Assembly (NCBI GenBank): GCA_025267735.1
Contig: CM046294.1
Span: 37,851,222 to 37,915,221, forward strand
Length of the DNA: 64,000 nucleotides
Source: Mactra quadrangularis
Taxonomy: Eukaryota > Mollusca > Bivalvia > Venerida > Mactridae
Direction: 5' to 3'
A model generated the notes under the pieces. The model was not told where the DNA came from. It was given only the letters and a program-made list of their open reading frames with translations, and did not search any database. The first letter of the stretch is position 1; each line of letters begins with the position of its first letter. Positions 12,401 to 22,100 of this stretch are shown here, one piece after another. The translations under genes and the position numbers were made by a program.

Positions 12401-12763
12401 GTATACAATATGCTACATAATTCAATAATATTTGGAATCAATTGGCTAAAACATGACCATATTATGAATGTTTCTTGCTTTTGACTTACGATAATTTTTA
12501 TCGTAATATTGTTTTGTGAAAAACACAATTGGTTTTTACACATCTCTATGTGACTGATGTTTGTATTCTATTTTTATTTTACAGATGCAAGTGATAATTT
12601 AGCAACACCCAAACCATTAGACACCCCGCCATCATCCGTTCTATCTTCCGATAGGCTTGGGTTTTACGCACATCAGTTCTTACAACGTCTTAGTGCTGAC
12701 CATCACGTCACTTCCGGCGTCCGAGAAAGAACACGTGACCCACCGGCGATGGAAAACACATAG
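6436..12763 (+). CDS. PRD-class (paired-like) homeobox transcription factor, complete, four exons
   Basis: Exons 6436-6538 (ATG; GTAG|GTAAGT), 7063-7271 (TTTCTAG to CAA|GTGAGT), 11421-11679 (TTTATAG to ACAG|GTATGT) and 12585-12763 (TTTTACAG to TAG) join in frame to 249 residues. The homeodomain is at about residues 59-118: it starts QRRNRTTFT, contains HTHYPD, and ends [13 protein letters not shown], with Gln at position 50. The intron splitting it between RVQ and VWF (positions 46/47) is usual in PRD-class genes. No paired domain, octapeptide or OAR motif is visible. Before the homeodomain lies a run of nine Asp (43-51) encoded by a GAT/GAC microsatellite. After it come a Pro/Ser/Leu-rich region ([10 protein letters not shown]) and a C-terminal [12 protein letters not shown] motif. 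The protein should act in the nucleus by binding TAAT-type sites. The ortholog is uncertain: the [17 protein letters not shown] end recalls Isx, Prrx, Alx and Drgx, but helix 1-2 residues ([12 protein letters not shown]) fit none of them well. Confidence 0.88.
7311..7440 (+). mobile_element. Short palindromic MITE, family E (intron 2 of the homeobox gene)
   Basis: The left arm CGCTGATTTAAATATTCAC and TACAGTACTGTTGTACTCA faces a right arm ending ATTAGCGGGATT. A tail follows (GTCACTGACAGTTGAATAAA). Related copies are at 14224-14333 and 24321-24450. Confidence 0.55.
7656..7860 (+). repeat. Minisatellite, 48-49 bp unit, four copies plus a partial
   Basis: AGCATTATTCAGTATAATG begins at 7656, 7704, 7753 and 7801, and a partial unit (ATCATTATTCA) starts at 7850. 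The units are nearly identical; they differ in the T-run length and in one CAAAC/CAAAA change. The array lies in intron 2 of the homeobox gene and looks recent. Confidence 0.9.
8125..8350 (-). mobile_element. MITE family C copy (intron 2 of the homeobox gene)
   Basis: Inverted ends TTTTCACAAAAATCTTAC and its counterpart near TTTTTGTGAAAG bound about 220 bp. The interior (CAAATATTATTGAATTATG, TTATCCTTCTGACTTTGAA) matches, in reverse, the copies at 12.3 and 23.2 kb. Confidence 0.7.
10899..11264 (+). mobile_element. MITE family D copy, about 365 bp (intron 2 of the homeobox gene)
   Basis: The inverted ends are AGGGACTTTAGTCAGTTAT at the left and ATAACTGACTTAGACCCCT at the right. The interior (CAATCCTCGGATTTTATCAT, GAAGATTAATTTTGGCAAA) is shared with a second copy at 48236-48608. 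It ends 156 bp before the exon 3 acceptor. Confidence 0.75.
11755..11935 (-). repeat. SINE family B, partial (intron 3 of the homeobox gene)
   Basis: Reverse-strand piece with GGCGCATACTTTTGTCAATG, AAAATCAGTGGTAGGAGGG and the tRNA-like head (ACGGAATCGAATCCCCGATC, CTCGATCAGTAGGCTTG). It is followed at 11930-11960 by GAGAATCTTGATAGTCTATA, which also occurs at 33229-33262 and so belongs to another dispersed repeat. Confidence 0.65.
12290..12525 (+). mobile_element. MITE family C copy (intron 3 of the homeobox gene)
   Basis: Left end TTTTCACAAAAATCTTACGA, right end TTTTTATCGTAATATTGTTT then TGTGAAAAA. The interior (GAAGTCAGATGGATAATGAC, CATGATATGATATTC) matches the 23.2 kb copy in the same orientation. 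Confidence 0.7.
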
Positions 12764-12906
12764 ACTAATTTAATTTATTTATTGAATTTAAATATGTGAA
12801 CTTTAATTATTGTAAAGAATGTGTACTTAAATTGCAATAAAAATGGTTTACATATTCAACGTTGTTCGTCTTTGTGCCAGTGAAAGAATATTGAAAATGG
12901 GTGTTC

Positions 12907-13227
12907 CTGTAGCGTGTTCAATTACCCTAAACGTTCCAAAACGTTCCGTAACGATACATTCGGAACTCCTCGGCCATTCGCTGCGAATAATCTTATCTAA
13001 TAAACAAATATACGATCGTTAAGGCAATGAGTGATGTTTCAAAATTATCGGACTAAAAACGAAACATCACTCATTGCCTAAACGATCGTATATTTGTTTA
13101 CTTCAACACCGGTAGTTTCAAAATAGCGTCTAAATCCGTTCGAGATTATTCGCAGCGAATGGACGAGGAGTTCCGAATGTATCGTTACGGAACGTTTTGC
13201 CTAAATGGGTATTTGAATGGGCTACTG
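12907..13227 (+). mobile_element. Composite palindromic MITE (family A), copy 1
   Basis: The outer inverted ends are CTGTAGCGTGTTCAATTACC and GGGTATTTGAATGGGCTACTG, followed inwards by AACGTTCCGTAACGATA. Inside sits a second palindrome bounded by CATTCGGAACTCCTCGGCC and its reverse, and inside that a hairpin of GGCAATGAGTGATGTTTC and its reverse. It starts about 65 bp after the AATAAA (12836-12841) of the homeobox gene. Copies 2 and 3 are at 39789-40070 and 42078-42383. Confidence 0.8.
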
Positions 13228-13326
13228 TTTTTGTTGTGGACCTTACATGCCGCCATTTTATTAAAAAACTCACATTTCGCCTCTCATTTTGTGATCATTT
13301 TGATGTCGTTTAACTACGACCGAAGC

Positions 13327-13633
13327 CGCCCGGCTAGCTCACTTGGTAGCACGTAAGTCTACTGATCGAGGGGTCGTAGGTTCGACTCCCGGGCGGGGCA
13401 TACTTTCGTGGAGCTTGGTCATGAAATTATTTTAACGGCCACTCTCCCTCCTACCAATGATTCTTAATTATGTAGGGCAGTTGGTAGTCACTGACGAAAG
13501 TATGCGCTAAGTAGTTGGTTAACAGCTAAACCCAGGGATTTAGCCTTTCCAGGAGGAGTGAGTAGGTTGACTGACCGCCGTTATATGACCTATACAATGA
13601 GTTGCTAAAACCCAACAAAACCAAAACAAACTA
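13327..13633 (+). repeat. SINE family B, best full-length forward copy
   Basis: The head CCCGGCTAGCTCACTTGGTA (A box), TCGTAGGTTCGACTCCCGG (B box) and the full body through GTTGACTGACCGCCGTTATA to CCCAACAAAACCAAAAC are present. This copy serves as a reference for the family. Confidence 0.85.
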
Positions 13634-14567
13634 CGTCCGTTCATATTTCAAGGTTTTCAACGAGTGAAAACCGCAATGTTAAAGGAGACGGTTACCAATC
13701 TCAAATTTCTCTTCACAAATTAGGAACTGCATGGTTACCGACTTTAAAGAAGCAGATACTTCTTTATTTCCTTAACGATTATCATATGATACAAAGTTAT
13801 TTCTAAAGGCATTATCCACTGAGCCGTGTATGTAACCGGTGGTTGAGTAAGTGCTTTTAAAGATTCGAATAAACAATTAGAAAAATAATAAAATTTGTTT
13901 CGATTCCATACGATGTGGCTTTTTTACCGGAATTTTGTATTAAGGTAGTTGGGTATAGAAAAAAGCAAAACTTAACATACAAATATAGTTTTCAAAATAT
14001 TTATTGATGGTAAAATTCAATATTTTTGATATACAAGTTCTTGTGTATTATCTTAAAATGTCTCCACCACAGTCACTAGTCTCATACGGGGTGTTGCAAC
14101 CGGAACTTGGATTGATAAATACGCTTCCAAACTTATCTTATAAAAATACTAATATAGATTGCAACACTGTATTGTATTATACTGAAGTAAAATTTTAATT
14201 CACTGTCTATAGTACATACATTTACCCCACTGACTTAAATACCCACTACAGTACTTCTGTACGCAATATAACATTAAATCAGCAGGGATAAAGTATTCAC
14301 CCCTGACAACAGAATAAAATTTGACAATATGATAAAATTATAAATTTTAAAATGTCCACCAAATTAACAATAATCAATTTGTATTTGTTTTGTTTTTTAC
14401 ATGTCCACAATGCAATCTTATTGTAGTTAGTATTAATTCATGAAACAACGCCTCTAAATTCCCGTATGTGAAGAATTATCGTCGATGCATTATGATTTTG
14501 ATTAGGTATCTAATAAAATTGATAAATGTACCAATTAAATGTTAATAAAATAAACTATTATTATCTA
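13634..14567. other. Spacer between the convergent homeobox and DUF4430-like genes
   Basis: Holds a family E MITE at 14224-14333 (ACTGACTTAAATACCCACTA paired with AAATCAGCAGGGAT). The rest is AT-rich with no exon I can support. The two flanking genes point towards each other, so this stretch carries two 3' ends. Confidence 0.5.
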
Positions 14568-17500
14568 TTATTGACATTTTCCGCTGTATATCAGTTTTTG
14601 GGATCGTTTGGTTTCGTAGGTTAACTGGACCGTACTTGAAGGACGTAGAATGATGCCATTGTCTGGTAAACATTGTCCTCTGTAAATAATCTGAAAATAT
14701 AATAAGATTCAATCATGGACACATGATTATTAAAAGTAAAAATATTATGAAAAATTTAAGAATTGATAAATACATAAAAATGAAAATATTGAAATTGTTG
14801 AGCTAAAGTTTTAAGCATGTGATTCCATTTGTGCTGCAGGATCCCTTTGAAAAGACCCCCAGCTGTTTCAATGTAAATTTTTACTTCGATTAGCATAACG
14901 GATAAGGCGCTAATCCCCATGAAATCACAATTATTACAATGCATCTAAAGACCCTTTGCTCTTATATCTAAATTTTTATTAATACTAAGTCTGTATCATA
15001 TTGTTCTTAGCCATAGAAATTTTGCTGATGCTGATAATGGTGACAATAATTTTGCTGCTAATGATGATGAAAATGATGAAAATAATGGTGAGGATACTGC
15101 TATTTGTGAAAATGAAAATGATAATGAAGTTACAAAGGATGATACTTAAAACGATGAATAAATTAATATAAGTAATGAAGCAAATGATGATGATTATATT
15201 CCTAAGTAAAATGACGATAATAATGATAACGGTGCTGCAACTAATGACGATACTGATATGAATAAAATAATAATATTGATGATAATGATAACGGTGCTGC
15301 AACTAATGACGATACTGATATCAGTGAAATAATAATAATAATGATGATAATGATAACGGTGATTTTGCTGATAATTATAGTAGCAATAATACTGATAGTG
15401 ATTATATTGTTGCTATTTATGAAAATGATGAAACAAGATGTAATGTAGTGGTATTTTAAAGTCTAAGTTTCATGCTTATGCACCTTTACCGATTTTACAG
15501 CTATTACCCCTGGTAATTGGACTACTGGTATGTATCTATTAATCTCCTTGAGTCTTTTACACACGATTAGTACAACCGACAAATTGTCACAACGGAATTT
15601 TACCACCCTCGCTGGTACCCATTTACACCTGGGTGGAGTGAAGCAATTGTAAGTAAACTTCTTTCTCAAGGAAATTAGCAGTGCCCTTAGTGGGATTCGA
15701 ACCCACGACCTTTAGGTTCCTACGCGCGCGTCCTACCCCCTGGGCTGCTGCTTAAAACAAAATAAACTTACCTGATCGTTCAAATCTCTAACAGAAATTA
15801 TCCACACAGTTTTACTTTTGCTGTCTACACCAGCAGCATAACTAACAACTGGACATTTGAGTTTTTTGTTATAGTCAAGTATAAGATGAAAGGGGTTGTC
15901 TTTTCTTGTTGGATAAACTTGTGGATAATTCGTGGCGGCTGATAGCAAAGCATTATAAACTGTCATGTCGGGATCCAGGGGAATGTTGATTACTGATATT
16001 TTACATGGTCCCTTTGGACTGGAGACGATGACAGTAACATGAGGCTGGAAGATATAAGAAAAACAATTAATTATTACAGTTTTACAAAGTGCCCAAGCCG
16101 CTACTTCAGAGCGGGTTTCCTTATGGCTTGGGACCGACTGACAAATGTTCAACGGCTTTTACAAGGTACATTTATTTCAATTTAAAAAAAACATATACAA
16201 ATCGGGGTTGCCAGCAAGACTATAGTAGCTCGCTCTTTAACGCAATGCACTTACTACAGTCTTGCGAGCAACCCTCGAAATATCATTTTTAAAAGAATAA
16301 ATTACTGTAGTCTATGATTTACTACAATGTTAAATAGAGAAACGAGATTGGATGCGTATGTATTAAATGCATCGCTCAAGCAACTGATTATGTCCAAAAG
16401 AGTGCCTATGCTATCTTCGACGATAAAACATTGGCAATGGCAACATGATTCTAACTTATTATAGAGACAGTAAGTTGTTTAGCAGACGACCATGATATAG
16501 CTAAATGTTTATAGAACGATGTCAGACACCATGAAAACAAACTATACAAAACCAACACATCAATAATCTGACTAGTGATTTCAATCGGCTGAAAAACCAC
16601 AATCGATCAATCAGAGTAATCGGTTGAGCCAAACCGCCAGACTTTCCGATTATAACCGCGGTTGGATAGCAAAATTTATGTATCTATATTCTCGTCATTG
16701 TCTTACATAACCATGCAAAATACACATCTACTTAAATGAAAAAAAACAACAACGTATTTTACGTTTTAAGTTTATGTGTCAATGGATTGCCGCATAAAGA
16801 TATAGATAAGTTGTTCTTGAACACATGTTTCTGCTGAATCCGCCAATACAGCTCGCAGACGAAAGTACCTTACCTTCCTTGGGAACTGGCTAATTTTCCG
16901 CGACGTCGCCGTCCATGAAAATCGTAATCGATAATCGTCGATTTCGGCGACGTCGGCGATAATCGGTACATCACTAAATCTGACTGACTTAATCATCAAA
17001 AAATAAAAAGATAACATACAAACGACACATGCAAACTTTAATTTATGTATATGTGTTTAACTTTATACGTACCGGAAACATCATATTTAAACTAAGATGG
17101 CTTGGCTGGGTTTGTTCCAATGAGTTAACTTGTTGTTCAATGACAAGGGGTGCTGCTGTTGTTGTCGCTGTTGTTTTAATATGATCTATGCTGTTTTCTA
17201 GCTGGCCTAAGTCGATAGCTTTGTTTCTTGTTCCATCAAATCTGATACCCTCTCGGATGAGGTGTTTTAGTTTTGAAACATCAAGTTCGATGTCATCGTT
17301 TTCTCCATTTTGTAAATCAAATCTTGTGCTTTCGCGTTCTTCGTTTTGAAGATCAAATCCCGTGTTTTCTCGTTCTTCATTTTCTCGTTCTTTTTGCCTA
17401 GAATTAAATCTCACACGATCTTTTCCTTTAGAAACAAATCTTGTTTGGTCATGTTCTTTTTGTTTAGATTCAAGTCTCATGGAATCACGTCCTTCTTCGT

Positions 17501-18436
17501 CAGAATTAAGTCTCGTGCGGTCTCGTTCCTGCGTTTTTGAGATTTTATGGTTTTTTGTAGTTGAACTTGAACCAACGATAGGAAACATAGAATTAAGAGA
17601 CAGCGAACCGTCTGTTTGGGGTAAAACAAGGGAAACTGTTTGGTCTGCGCTTTCAATTGAAATTTTATTATCTTCATTTTTTGTTGATGTCAATGGATGA
17701 AGTATTTGTTGGATGCCTTGTGCAATTAAGTCCAGCTCTTCTAAACGACTGGGATGTTGAGCAATCTTTGGTTTTGCGGTCGTCTGAAATGAGACAAGAA
17801 ACATTTTAATCAACACATTCTAATATTTTCAAATACAATAATAAATGTACGTTTAATAAAAGCATTACAGAGGGGCTATGTTCTAGTACATTGTTAAAAT
17901 ACTGGATTTCAAATTCAACGATCATAGTTCGATATCTCACGCGGCTGACCAATTCAGTCAATAAAATAATGATATACTAGTGTCGTCTTTTTTACCTTTA
18001 TGATAAATGAGCATTGACATTTTTGTACTCTGGCTGATTTAATGCGTTTTAAGCAATAAACATAAAACATAGACTTGGAGTCAAAGTCAATATTTTAAAA
18101 CCAATCCGTCACTCTACAATTATGCTTGTGCTGCAAATACCGAACTAAGCAATGCTTGACAATGTCAATTTTTATTTCCGATTCTAACTTAAACATTCGT
18201 TTTCGAAACACAAATTGAGAACATTAAACTTACGACCAAATTCACGCACATTGGCAGTTAATTTTTAATAGTTGCCAAAAATGTATAAATTTTGAAAGAT
18301 ATAATAAAAAATATACGAAAATCTAAATTACATTTTTTATCCAAATTTCAGCATCAGCTGTAATCACAAATATTGATAATAGACTCAAAAGCATGGAAGC
18401 ACTCGTAACTCGTAGACGTTTTCTTGAAGCCACCAT
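14568..18436 (-). CDS. Secreted protein with DUF4430-like (transcobalamin C-terminal-type) domain, complete, four exons
   Basis: Reverse-strand exons 18436-18332 (ATG; AAT|GTAATT), 17783-17073 (TTTCAG; CCG|GTACGT), 16044-15772 (TTCCAG; CAG|GTAAGT) and 14690-14568 (TTTTCAG to TAA) all join in phase 0 and give 403 residues. Residues 1-29 are a signal peptide (MLLSLLSIFVITADA). Residues 36-272 are low complexity, with charged 12-13-residue repeats such as ERESTRFDLQNGEN and NTGFDLQNEERE. Residues 273-403 form a domain: VTVIVSSPKGPC, DMTVYNALLSAATNYP, NPFHLILDY, CPVVSYAAGV, KTVWIISVRD, then GQCLPDNGIIL and STVQLTYE. The order of strands and the TVYNALLSA and KTVW..S motifs resemble DUF4430, the C-terminal domain of transcobalamin and intrinsic factor. 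Four Cys in it (PKGPC, KLKC, GQC, GKC) could form disulfides. No N-terminal alpha-barrel of true transcobalamins is present, so cobalamin binding is only a possibility. Exon structure is solid; the family call is moderate. Confidence 0.75.
15000..15460 (+). repeat. Degenerate GAT/AAT-rich trinucleotide repeat in intron 3 of the DUF4430-like gene
   Basis: An (AATGATGAT)n-like stretch contains a duplicated segment (GATAACGGTGCTGCAACTAA at 15220 and 15288, both continuing TGACGATACTGATAT). One forward frame reads Asp/Asn/Glu-rich but is broken by several stops. The reverse open frame over it (Ile/Tyr/His-rich) is a by-product. Confidence 0.75.
15549..15757 (-). repeat. SINE family C copy (tRNA head plus conserved core)
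   Basis: On the reverse strand: a tRNA-like head with B box GTGGGTTCGAATCCCACTAA, then a core containing CACTCCACCCAGGTGTAAAT and GGGTACCAGCGAGGGTGG. A second copy is at 33296-33496. The core resembles conserved SINE central domains known from many invertebrates (perhaps Nin-DC, named from memory). The head begins only about 15 bp past the exon 3 donor of the DUF4430-like gene. Confidence 0.7.
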
Positions 18437-18586
18437 CTTAGTTGTAAATATAAAATTCTAAGTAAAAATCACTGCCAAAAAGAAAAACCAGCAAAACTAG
18501 ACGATGGGTATTATTAGTTATCGAAGCTCAGACGTTTATCAAGCGCTGTCTGTTTTTTTTCTGTTAATCATTTGCTTCAATTCAAG

Positions 18587-18612
18587 TATATATACTGACC
18601 CATGTGACGTCA
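18587..18612 (-). promoter_or_regulatory. Likely core promoter of the DUF4430-like gene (TATA box and CRE)
   Basis: On the reverse strand TGACGTCA (18605-18612), a perfect cAMP-response element, precedes TATATATA (18587-18594) by about 10 bp. The first ATG is about 150 bp downstream, which would give a 5' untranslated region of roughly 120 nt. The motifs are read directly; their use is inferred from position. Confidence 0.5.
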
Positions 18613-18890
18613 GAGGATGAATCCATCACACTTTTTTGACCAATAGTGAGCATGCTATTTCTGAAAGCTGTGATTTGTCAGTCATAAAAAGCTAATGAAG
18701 ATATCAATATTATTGTCGCGTAGACTTTTCAACAAGGCGAAGTTTGACACCACACTTGTTTGTATATTTGTCACATTTCCATTAGCAGCAAGTTTCCGTT
18801 TCATGCAGGTACCAGTCTTAATTGTTTATCGTAACAAAACTAAGTCTGTTTGTAATATTTTAATAGTGGTTCTGTGATCGATAATGTTCT

Positions 18891-19212
18891 ACATAACATA
18901 ACATAACATAACATAACATAACATAACATAACATAACATAACATAACATAACATAACATAACATAACATAACATAACATAACATAACATAACATAACATA
19001 ACATAACATAACATAACATAACATAACATAACATAACATAACATAACATAACATAACATAACATAACATAACATAACATAACATAACATAACATAACATA
19101 ACATAACATAACATAACATAACATAACATAACATAACATAACATAACATAACATAACATAACATAACATAACATAACATAACATAACATAACATAACATA
19201 ACATAACATAAC
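18891..19212 (+). repeat. (ACATA)n pentanucleotide microsatellite, about 64 perfect units
   Basis: An uninterrupted run of ACATA over 322 bp. All three reverse frames are open through it (Met-Leu-Cys-Tyr-Val repeats) and none is a gene. Perfect purity suggests recent growth, or collapse or expansion in assembly. Confidence 0.98.
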
Positions 19213-19570
19213 AACCCAATTGTGAATTTTTGACTGAACCAAGTAGACATATTTTTTTCTGTAAAGGGAGATAACAACGATCGATGTTAGTCAATCTTCT
19301 TATCAGTGACTTCCCTTTGCAATTAAAAAGCTATTTCAACAAAGAGAGTGAATTTCTTGTAAATATCTAACAATCTTACATGAATTGTCTCTCTTTGTTT
19401 CATAATGTTATTTTCAGGAGTCGAGTGGAAATTATGCTTACACATACATGTAATTTCATTATTTTCCCGACAAATCTCAATTCATCCTGGCAGTATTAAT
19501 TGTCTGCTCTAACTTCTCCGCACAAATTATGAATCAAGTGGTAACAAGGTCCTGTGATAAATTATTGAAA

Positions 19571-19858
19571 ACCCGGGTCGGCAGCGCAGTTGGTAGCGCG
19601 CCGGGATTTGGATACTCGTGCCCGAGGGTGTGCGGGTTCGAATCCCACCTGGGGAGGTTATACCCTTCTATGAAAATTTTACAATAATGTCGATTTTCCT
19701 CCATTAATTAGATAATATGGAGAAGTTTCCGGCCTTGTGGAAGGGTAGGTGAGTACTGGTTATAGACAATGGTCCAGGAAAGTTAGGTTAGGTGCGCTGG
19801 ACGCCGTAAATGACCTAAATTGTGTTGATACGGCGTTAACTCCAATAAATAAATAAAT
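19571..19858 (+). repeat. SINE family A, full-length forward copy
   Basis: Starts ACCCGGGTCGGCAGCGCAGT, has A box CAGTTGGTAGCGCGCC and B box GCGGGTTCGAATCCCACC, the standard body, and a tail AACTCCAATAAATAAATAA. Well preserved; a useful reference for family A. Confidence 0.88.
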
Positions 19859-20118
19859 TATTGTATGGGTGTGGTCGTGGTGGAGTGCTTACGACATTAT
19901 CATCGTAACTATTTGTTAGCCAGATACACTTTGGTCCAAATCACATACAAAATCTGAATCCATTCATTGTATAGAATGGAATAAACACACAAAAAATGAT
20001 CTAGTTTAAAATTACGAGTCATTATATCAGGTAGAAAAATGAATGTTTTGTATAGATGTATATAGGTCAACTACGAAGTTATTTTTATCACGGGTTGATT
20101 TACATCTGTTTTATTTAA

Positions 20119-20391
20119 CTTGTTGGGTGTAACGCCGTGCCAACACAATGTTAGGTTATTTTACGACGTCCAGCGCACCTAACCTAACTTTCCAAGACCA
20201 TTGTCTATAACTAGTACTCACCTACCCTTCCATAAGGTCGGAAAACTTCTTCAAATACCATTTTAATGTAGGAAAATTGACATTATTGTAAATTTCCATG
20301 GAAGGGTATAACCTCCCCGGGTGGGATTCGAACACTAGATTCAAAATCCAGGTGCGCTACTAACTGCGCTACCTACCCGGGTTATCATGGT
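20119..20391 (-). repeat. SINE family A, full-length reverse copy
   Basis: Begins with the tail (GTGTAACGCCGTGCCAACAC) and ends with the head (CTAACTGCGCTACCTACCCG). It lies 260 bp from the forward copy at 19571, making an inverted SINE pair. Confidence 0.85.
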
Positions 20392-20659
20392 TTGAAACAC
20401 ATTTGTATGAGATAAAATATTTAAATATCAGGTCATGGTGTTTGTAATGGAATGATACAAATTGTTATTTATAATTCTTTGAAAACCAGGTTCAGTTAAG
20501 CAGTTGATAGCGAGTCGTGATTCACGAAATGAGTACGGGATGCGGTTATACCATTCTAATAATTTTTTACGGTAATATTAAACAATAGATATGTAACGGT
20601 TAATTTAACCAATATTCCAGTTGTGCTGAAAAAACAATGTTTATAACAATATTAGATGT

Positions 20660-20995
20660 TTAATAACCTTCTCCGAATTAGTTCCTCTACCACGAAGGAC
20701 GCTTTTCCAGGCATCCTTGTGTCCCATATGACCTCTTCGGCTCCCTTCTCCCTTAGGACCCCCTGGACCCCCTTCCCCTCACTAAAGGGACAGTCCTTGG
20801 AGCGTAGTATGCCACTAATAACGCTTCGTTTTTGTTACAAATTAAGCAACTGTATTGCTGTCAAGGGTCCGATTGTTCGGTTGTGAGATTTTGATAGTTT
20901 GGGGACATGGAGACGCTAGGTCCCTCGACGGGTCCATTGCAACGTTGTGGCCAGGAACCCAGGAGACATCATGCACCGAAAGCTCCCAGATAATA
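20660..20995 (-). pseudogene. Possible decayed collagen-like (Gly-X-Y) coding remnant
   Basis: On the reverse strand near 20680-20790 one frame reads GEGGPGGPKGEG, then S/RR, GHM, GHK, with Gly every third residue except where GGN has become AGN or GAN. Near 20900-20960 another piece reads GHN-VAM-DPS-RDL-ASP-CPQ, where the expected Gly positions are one base from GGN. The two pieces are joined by sequence with stops, so no intact gene remains. It may be a relic of a collagen-domain gene. A chance Gly/Pro-rich stretch cannot be excluded. Confidence 0.3.
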
Positions 20996-22100
20996 GCTAT
21001 TTCAGACTACCTGAATCTCTACATACATGCATGTATCCAAGTGATTGACTTCATTCTTGTACACAAATGACTCGGTGTGTTCGATAAGGGTGTAACAATA
21101 CGGTAAAAACCTCTTTGTAAAAAAATGTGTAATACGTTTTGATTTTGCATAGACAACTAGACAAGCGAAGCAGAAATTATTGGACATGCATCGTCTTAGT
21201 TTGATCATTTATGATGTGCATAGGAATAGTCCTGAGCGTTGTTCAGGTAGAAGAATTTCCATGTAAGGAGGTACAAACATAAAAACATATTTTCCCTTTT
21301 CTGATTTGGTAGTAAATATTCAAATATTAAAGTATTCGTCTTTATTGGAATGATTTGTAAATAAATCAAAGATCAGACATATATATATTATATAGTGCAG
21401 AATTTATTTGTTTGGCAAATAGACAGATGTATTGAACCACATTATTTGATTTTAGCCAGGTTATTTTCCTTTTAAAATAGTCGACCGTTTTACCCGTGTA
21501 TCGGCGCTTTTGTATATAATCAGTGAGTCACAACGTCCGTCCCAATTTACATCTAAAATCTTTGAAAGGTGCGAGTATACATCTAAGTGAATGGATTCGA
21601 GATTATAGGTTGAACTTAACACGAAACAATATTGAATTTAATTACCCTTTTTTAGATTGCAATTATACTTTGGTCAACATTAAAGATTTTGTTCATCATA
21701 TTACAGGACTAACATTTTATTCGACTTTAATGATAACCTATTAAATTACAAAGAACCAAGTGAGTTCGTTCGTGGAATATTCGAAACTTGACGATGATAC
21801 AGTGCAGGTGGAATATGTTGGACTTAAGTTAAGGGGTATGCGTTTTAAGTTTTGTTATTTTCTCCAAACTTTAAGACTATGACACCAATCTATATATAGT
21901 GCTATTCATAATTACCTTTACACTTTTGTAAATGTTTTGTTTGATTGTAGATCTATTTTTCAACCAATACTTGAGAAATTAAAAAAAATACATATTTTCT
22001 TATGTACTTGTTTTACAACTGCCATTGTATAAATTATCATAAGGCCTACTCCCTTTTCAAATGTAACAATTTGTAATGATTTTCATTTTATCTATTTATT

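Noticed and set aside
14985..15302. Reverse open frame of 105 codons, Ile/His/Tyr-rich
   Set aside because: It is the complement of a GAT/AAT repeat inside an intron.
17346..17700. Forward open frames of 64 and 112 codons, Ser/Phe/Leu-rich
   Set aside because: Antisense shadows of exon 2 of the DUF4430-like gene, whose splice sites and phases support the reverse strand.
18840..19294. Three overlapping reverse open frames of 117-145 codons (MLCYV repeats)
   Set aside because: They are translations of the (ACATA)n array; a 5-base repeat without stops is open in every frame.
21523..21744. 73-codon forward open frame
   Set aside because: No recognisable domain, and the surroundings lack splice sites or other homology.
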